From the NCBI GenBank assembly GCA_017398805.1, contig JAFQEZ010000095.1, positions 1-64,000 of the forward strand: a DNA stretch of 64,000 nucleotides, in the 5' to 3' direction. Position 1 is the stretch's first letter, and every line of letters begins with the position of its first letter. Source of the DNA: Bacteroidaceae bacterium (GTDB lineage Bacteria; Bacteroidota; Bacteroidia; Bacteroidales; Bacteroidaceae). The position numbers and the translations under genes are program-made. This document shows positions 61,501 through 64,000 of the stretch, piece by piece. The notes beneath the pieces were generated by a model. It was not told where the DNA came from and made no database searches. It was given only the letters and a program-made list of their open reading frames with translations.

Positions 61501-62526
61501 GCCGGGAATATACTTGCCACAGTTGTAGTAAGTACACTCGCTGCAACCTTTGAGAACGGAATGTACCTTGTACACGATGTTCCAGAAGGAGCAACAGCCC
61601 TGCATTTTACTATACATAAGACAGCAGAGTTTGACAAGGTTGTGCTATCCAATAGTGACCGCATCGAGGATATGGAACCCGACTGGGTAGAACACAAAGC
61701 CTGCCTTACGGCAGTGTTCGGTAGTTCTATTGTAGGCACCAAGCTACGCAGTGCTATTACAGGCGGTAGTACGGCTGCTTCAATGTCGTGGAGTGATTTC
61801 CATTACTACAGTCAGCAGCGAGGTATGCAGCAAATAGATTGGAGTATGCATTGTGATATCGCAAACCTGTTCTATGCTATGTATGGCCGTCGTGATAGTC
61901 AAATGCAATGCGGTGTTGGTTCTAATAGCAATTCCCGTACAACAGGTGGAACCGCAAAACTTGGAATGAATGATACGTTGAATACAGATGGAACCACAAT
62001 TGGTGGGCACGAGAGTGCAGGACTTGCATTCTATAAAACTGAGAATAGCGACGGCACAGTAACCTTTACGCGTATAAATAATACTAACTGCTTGGGTTAT
62101 GAAGATATTTATAACCATAAATACGATATGATGGATGGCGTTGAGGTGAATAAAGGTAGTGTTACCGGCAAATGGTTAATTACTAATCCTGATGGAACAC
62201 AGCGTGTGGTTAAGGGTGGCACAACATCAGATATTTGGATTCGAGGAGTAGTCTATGGAAAGTTTATGGATATGATGGCCGCTGGTTCTGTGAGCGGTAG
62301 TTCAAGTACATACTACTGCGATAAATACTATTACGGAGCAGCCGTCGGTCGTGTGGTCTGTCGTGGCTTCAACATCGCGAGTGCGAATGGTGGCGTTGCG
62401 TACGCGTACGCGAATGGCGATGCGTCGAGCACGAATGCGTACATCGGGTCGCGTCTGGCCTTCAGAGGCGAAATCGAGGTTGCGGAAAGCGTGGCAGACT
62501 TTAAGGCTGCCGTCGAGGTCGCGTAA
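55552..62526 (+). CDS. Receptor-binding tail fibre; target of the diversity-generating retroelement
   Basis: This 2324-residue tail fibre has, in order: an alanine-rich coiled coil (about 60-135), beta-rich Ig-like segments (about 400-700), a LamG/concanavalin-like domain (about 800-945), a CotH-kinase-like domain (about 1015-1370, NIRIQGTSSTKYPMKNYRIY and CDYADSSMTHNTGF), a leucine-rich-repeat-like region (about 1545-1720) and a C-terminal C-type-lectin-like domain (about 2060-2324). The last domain ends with the variable region (about 2266-2305), which encodes ...GSRLAFRGEI, typical of DGR targets. The variable residues should alter receptor choice. Confidence 0.88.
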   Translation: MALTDEEKLELKQEILDEIKASSEGADELETVDTLDGVTSLPALKDKQLVSVPIEQLRKPAEDAAQLAKKAAAAATAAATNANAAAESATKNSATAIENAKTAAMGANSAASAAGTAAANANNAAAKYEGTAVVARNGATARFDGYISDEGEASRIPILGGVPSATPTAIMYYEAERIFVAREGDNYYNDWTGSELFNSGGAVLKNKIFLCGATMYVWSDEENDLVEASGSGSGAGFYNVTIEQPLPSGYYTLGTAIAALANADIDDNNKPGMIMTFEVSAGKWVDYRFCGSSIDNFLNAASWEEYGGGKIKQISVNGQNVTPDAEGKVNIVIDEQEVDTTLDQNSTNPVQNSTVTAKFNEIEAATVFDMSAEVSDDESTVRLALKNKSGAEIAAVDIPAGSGGGEGDASTTKIVLNASVDNPIVKEGGNVKLTYAFDHQYSSGDDKGVSTGQKATISIQMLRGSTTTYSDTITEVSKGSYDIDISKYLFAGTTDIYVRATTTDPSTGKTQTKQSYISVKVVTLTLSSSYNLANSIANGGYGASESISIPYAVSGSGTKVVTLYVDGTQRNAHTVTRSGTTNGSFNLSMSGLSVGRHTVQIVAEMEASSELTLRSESVYMDIFKAGKTTPLIGIKHTFKDGRVFTANHLTPHLEIGQYEQLAFDFVVYNPDATPASMVIFRNGAITQGVSVPRSTQVYSNRFTEQGENSMKFVCGVTEYPFYIDVAESDIDISETTYGLKMKLDATGRSNEESEPDVWADGDIFTTFENVDWKTSGWIDNSLKLINGAKATINYKALESDISSTGATFEFEFRISNVVDREATVISCMDGDKGFKMTAEEAAMLTGSTKNVTTADGDTLTTPVGVSMKFAPDIWLKVAFVVNKRVDGRLMELYINGKRSKGDIYGNGDYFSQDNPVPISIDSSKADVEIRRIRIYDRAISDDEELNNLMIDCKTVDEMTALIQANDILNPDTGEVDMDKLLAKGKSIMLVVREGGLEEVNATNNKDTDFHCDYIRIVTPWGDVYEFYDVNIRIQGTSSTKYPMKNYRIYIAKGKNPRVYINGVLQEEKKVPLSKGGIPVERLNPKCDYADSSMTHNTGFAKLVNDVFKELGLLTPPQRINSEIRTTVDGFPIDVFSAETMDGERTYYGQYNLNNDKSDWADLTGMNPVKAADGTTIEWACPIALEFLNNSYALGKFQLSGTSDAEVETEMSTGFDDALEFNYPKDLYWSETVATKEEGDVADDKRKAAIKRLWTWIRDCVPAGADMTCKDLSTWKSEKFKNEIAQYFDVPFLLTYYVCTDYKALVDQRVKNMIARTWDGLIWYITYYDGDTALLLRNDCFLAYLYTLSRETYDYEKGGYAFEGFDSWLWCLVLANMETELKACAKNLRQVLTNARVLDMLNKEQSGNWCERIYNKSGKLKYIDPQINGVNVGGNIVTYPYIYALQGDREAHRTHTINNRFALLDAKYETGNYTSDNIDLYMSRTATDGTTTMQVTANEVYYFGYGTNNTPSIQPSQKAEEGENVTLSFNAAYSLNDPMRIYGASRMRKLVTSSAGDDLVGNINLNKCVVLQELDMSTTGGGGDFYINLDNCRQLVQINMRGQSKARTGSQASTEFDFSNQTKLRTFDGTGTTVKSVAFAKGAPLASVVLPSTLTSLRLEYLPNLQMSGLTIAGYNNIETFVFSACSGLNWQTLLGRCTNVVRIRIEGLALEGDGELLNTYLNKKGVDAEGNAVETCALVGNYKLTRYPSDADLATWRAHYPELNIQLPQYTMIEFDDSVSDDANVSNLDNSTGYKFGNDYVPSGHITAINSKRHRVLAKVTKMPTNRSITHAGVDTLANNSDGTVTIYPLHDENSNYYADAEVLANCSAAKLDGTEGDVMMYEPHYWKKGINDYLNGKKYACFSVNGEMPDTPDVDVLTLEEIQAAGKYKDKSKLMSGKGSLSASYGTDSNYAVCEVDVSGYKKVRFPTVLGTNLICSLFVDDAGNILATVVVSTLAATFENGMYLVHDVPEGATALHFTIHKTAEFDKVVLSNSDRIEDMEPDWVEHKACLTAVFGSSIVGTKLRSAITGGSTAASMSWSDFHYYSQQRGMQQIDWSMHCDIANLFYAMYGRRDSQMQCGVGSNSNSRTTGGTAKLGMNDTLNTDGTTIGGHESAGLAFYKTENSDGTVTFTRINNTNCLGYEDIYNHKYDMMDGVEVNKGSVTGKWLITNPDGTQRVVKGGTTSDIWIRGVVYGKFMDMMAAGSVSGSSSTYYCDKYYYGAAVGRVVCRGFNIASANGGVAYAYANGDASSTNAYIGSRLAFRGEIEVAESVADFKAAVEVA
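62348..62466 (+). repeat. DGR variable repeat (VR)
   Basis: These 119 bp near the 3' end of the tail-fibre gene align with the template repeat at 62664-62782 without gaps. They differ at 14 positions, all where TR has adenine: 6 A-to-G, 7 A-to-T and 1 A-to-C. The 86 non-adenine positions are identical. The GC-rich 3' part (ATCGGGTCGCGTCTGGC) resembles the known end of the variable segment where cDNA integration begins. Confidence 0.95.
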
Positions 62527-62534
62527 AGCGAAAG

Positions 62535-62578
62535 CGGGAGCGAAGCGACAAAGCGAAAAACGTTTTGCTCCCGTTTTT
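62535..62578 (+). terminator. Terminator after the tail-fibre gene
   Basis: CGGGAGC (62535-62541) and GCTCCCG (62567-62573) can pair around a long loop, followed by TTTTT. It lies about 10 bp after the gene end, between VR and TR. Confidence 0.55.
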
Positions 62579-62592
62579 GAAAACAACCAAAA

Positions 62593-62608
62593 ACGGGCGT
62601 TAGCCCGT
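62593..62608 (+). terminator. Small hairpin between VR and TR
   Basis: ACGGGC and GCCCGT form a 6-bp stem with loop GTTA, followed by CGAAAAATTTT. It may help terminate transcription or, like hairpins in other DGRs, mark the target; the role is not established. Confidence 0.5.
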
Positions 62609-62663
62609 CGAAAAATTTTAGAAAATGAGTAATTTTGCACTTGTAAGGTGGCGTTCCCCAATA

Positions 62664-62782
62664 GTCGTGTGGTCTATCGTGGCAACAACAACGCGAATGC
62701 GAATGGTGGCGTTGCGTACGCGAACGCGAATAACGATGCGTCGAACACGAATGCGAACATCGGGTCGCGTCTGGCAAACAAA
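62664..62782 (+). repeat. DGR template repeat (TR)
   Basis: These 119 bp correspond to VR at an offset of 316 bp and hold 33 adenines, of which 14 are changed in VR. Many adenines sit in AAC/AAT codons of the frame used in VR, so adenine mutagenesis would give many possible residues at each. No open gene is supported over TR. A spacer of 185 bp separates it from the reverse transcriptase gene. Confidence 0.95.
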
Positions 62783-62967
62783 CAAAGAGTAATCGGCGTA
62801 CAGTAGCAGGGATGTATCCCTATTTCGGTGCCGAGGGGAATAAGCCTCAGTAACAGCGCAAGTAATTGCGGAAAACTGAAAAACCAAATGGTGGGTAGAG
62901 CTTGGTAGGTCGCTTGCGACTCGAAGAGGTCGGACCCAAGGATTGAAGGCTGTTAGCCTATTGAACT
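62783..62967 (+). ncRNA. Spacer RNA between TR and reverse transcriptase
   Basis: The 185 bp between TR and the RT gene have no open frame but several hairpins: GGGA-TGTA-TCCC near 62808, GTCGC-TT-GCGAC near 62911, and AGGCT-GTT-AGCCT near 62946. In other DGRs, the spacer after TR is part of the RNA needed for cDNA synthesis. A similar role here is inferred. Confidence 0.5.
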
Positions 62968-64000
62968 ATGCGAAGAGAAGGTTACATTATTGAGGAGATA
63001 ACAGAGTACAGCAATATGCTCGACTCGTTTAAGCAAGTCCTTAGTGGTACGAAAAGGAAACGTAGCCAACAAGGGCGTCGCCTTCTTGCGCACCAAGAGA
63101 AAGTTATCCAGGAATTAACCGAGTCTATCAGTTCCGGGAGCTTTTCTTTGAAACCAGATGACATAGGGGAAATGGATATTGTCGAAGCTGGAAAGCAAAG
63201 GCATATTCAGTACCTTAAAAGTTACAAGAAAAGCATCGCTATACACGCTATAATGGCAGTGGTAGACAAACATTTGAAGAGGCGCTTTATTCGCACTACC
63301 TCTGCGAGTATTGAGGGCAGAGGTATGCACGACCTTATGGAGTACATAAGACGGGATATCAGGGAGAATCCTGAAGGTACCAAGTATTGCTATAAGTTCG
63401 ATATAACAAAGTTCTACGAGAGTGTGAAGCAGGATTTTGTTATGTACTGCGTGAAGAGGGTGTTCAAGGATAAGAAGCTTATAGCGATGCTGGACAATTT
63501 TGTCCGCATAATGCCAGAGGGATTGAGCATAGGACTCCGTTCCTCACAGGGACTTGGTAATTTGCTCCTATCGGTATTCCTGGATCATTATCTCAAAGAT
63601 GAGTACGGTGTCCGCTATTATTACAGGTATTGCGATGATGGTGTTGTGCTTGCCGGGACAAAATCCGAACTGTGGGCTATACGAGATGTCATTCATCAGC
63701 GCATGGGGGAGATAGAGCTGACGGTAAAAGCAAATGAGCGGGTTTTTCCTATAGAGGAAGGTATAGACTTCTTGGGGTATGTTATTCGTCCGGATAGCGT
63801 CCGTATCAGGAAGCGTATCAAACAGAAGTTTGCCCGTAAGATGGCGGAGGTTAAAAGCAGAAGACGTCGGCGTGAGCTTGTAGCGAGCTTTTATGGTATG
63901 GCCAAGCACGCCAATTGTATAATGTTGTTTAATAAATTAACAGGTAAAAGTATGAAATCATTTAAAGACCTAAAGGTTGCTTATAAGCCCGAGGACGGAA
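62968..64000 (+). CDS. DGR reverse transcriptase, truncated by the window edge
   Basis: An open frame of at least 344 codons begins at ATG 62968 and runs off the window. Motif A is YKFDITKFYESV (D145), motif B/4 is GLRSSQGLGN (S193, Q194), which has the SQ pair typical of DGR enzymes, and the catalytic box is RYCDDGVV (residues 221-224). A late GIDFLGYVIRP segment and basic RRRRRE stretch follow. It should make the adenine-mutagenised cDNA copy of TR. No avd gene is present between TR and RT; it may be beyond the window. Confidence 0.92.
   Translation, partial: MRREGYIIEEITEYSNMLDSFKQVLSGTKRKRSQQGRRLLAHQEKVIQELTESISSGSFSLKPDDIGEMDIVEAGKQRHIQYLKSYKKSIAIHAIMAVVDKHLKRRFIRTTSASIEGRGMHDLMEYIRRDIRENPEGTKYCYKFDITKFYESVKQDFVMYCVKRVFKDKKLIAMLDNFVRIMPEGLSIGLRSSQGLGNLLLSVFLDHYLKDEYGVRYYYRYCDDGVVLAGTKSELWAIRDVIHQRMGEIELTVKANERVFPIEEGIDFLGYVIRPDSVRIRKRIKQKFARKMAEVKSRRRRRELVASFYGMAKHANCIMLFNKLTGKSMKSFKDLKVAYKPEDG

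Larger units (their letters stand above)
25248..64000. mobile_element. Mu-like transposable prophage (left ~39 kb; right end beyond the window)
   Basis: A MuA-type transposase, MuB-type ATPase, GemA-like, DUF3164, gp27/gp28/gp29/gp36-like, MuF and gpG genes together define a Mu-like phage. The tail genes are siphovirus-like, with a long tape measure and a frameshifted chaperone pair. A diversity-generating retroelement sits at the right of the window. The left coordinate is approximate: the boundary lies between 24648 and 25747. The target-site duplication cannot be checked because the right end is absent. The layout is like the Hankyphage group of Bacteroides. Confidence 0.92.

Noticed and set aside
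62351..62777. Open frames through VR and TR on both strands
   Set aside because: They arise from the GC-rich repeated GCG/AAC words of VR and TR. The tail-fibre frame and the TR role explain the sequence.

Overview
The window is about 24.7 kb of chromosome from a member of the Bacteroidales, followed by the left ~38.7 kb of a Mu-like transposable prophage that runs off the right edge. The host assignment rests on gene content (ppdK, type-B L31, a DUF5063 gene, the ftsK-lolA-trxB order, rplU-rpmA-serS), on TAnnTTTG -7 promoter boxes in front of most transcription units, and on the lack of Shine-Dalgarno sequences. Moderate G+C allows Bacteroides, Phocaeicola, Prevotella or Paraprevotella; the window does not decide between them.

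Host part. A reverse-strand tRNA cluster (Gly-GCC, Leu-GAG, Leu-CAG, Gly-GCC) is preceded by two truncated tandem copies of the tRNA-Gly 5' half. Next come tspO, a 5'-nucleotidase, trmO, the last 40 codons of a lost acyl-CoA synthetase, ppdK, rlmD, a pseudouridine synthase, a secreted peptidoglycan-binding-like protein, an outer-membrane-type nuclease lipoprotein, rpmE (type B), a triple 92-bp tandem repeat, rlmI, an RNase D-like exonuclease, DUF5063, ftsK, a LolA-like carrier, trxB, rplU, rpmA, serS, a ferredoxin-NADP reductase/GltA fusion and a lipoprotein with 12 WG repeats.

Prophage part. The left end lies between 24648 and 25747, in DNA with five exact copies of TTAGGGTTACAT that may be transposase-end sites. 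A repressor gene (reverse) faces the early operon across two opposed promoters with a palindromic operator between them; a near-identical palindrome recurs at the end of the early operon. The early operon encodes small unknown proteins, the MuA-type transposase, the MuB-type ATPase, a RecA-like ATPase, zinc-ribbon and ASCH-type small proteins, a GemA/gp16-like protein and DUF3164. The late genes diverge from about 41.1 kb. Leftward run terminase small and large subunits, gp36-like, portal, MuF-like, gpG-like and tail-completion genes. Rightward run a ClpP-type protease/scaffold, capsid, amidase, overlapping lysis-type genes, tail tube, frameshifted tail chaperones, tape measure, tail hub and a 2324-residue receptor-binding protein.

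The most striking system is a diversity-generating retroelement at the right end. The receptor-binding protein ends in a C-type-lectin-like domain with a variable repeat. A template repeat lies 316 bp downstream, followed by a structured spacer and a reverse transcriptase (YCDD box, cut by the window edge). VR and TR differ at 14 positions, and every one is an adenine in TR. The layout resembles the known Hankyphage group of Bacteroides phages. Other points of interest are a canonical -1 slippery heptamer in the tail chaperone, a possible sRNA hidden between the gpG and MuF genes, a CotH-like domain in the tail fibre and a possible toxin-like extension on the MuF protein.
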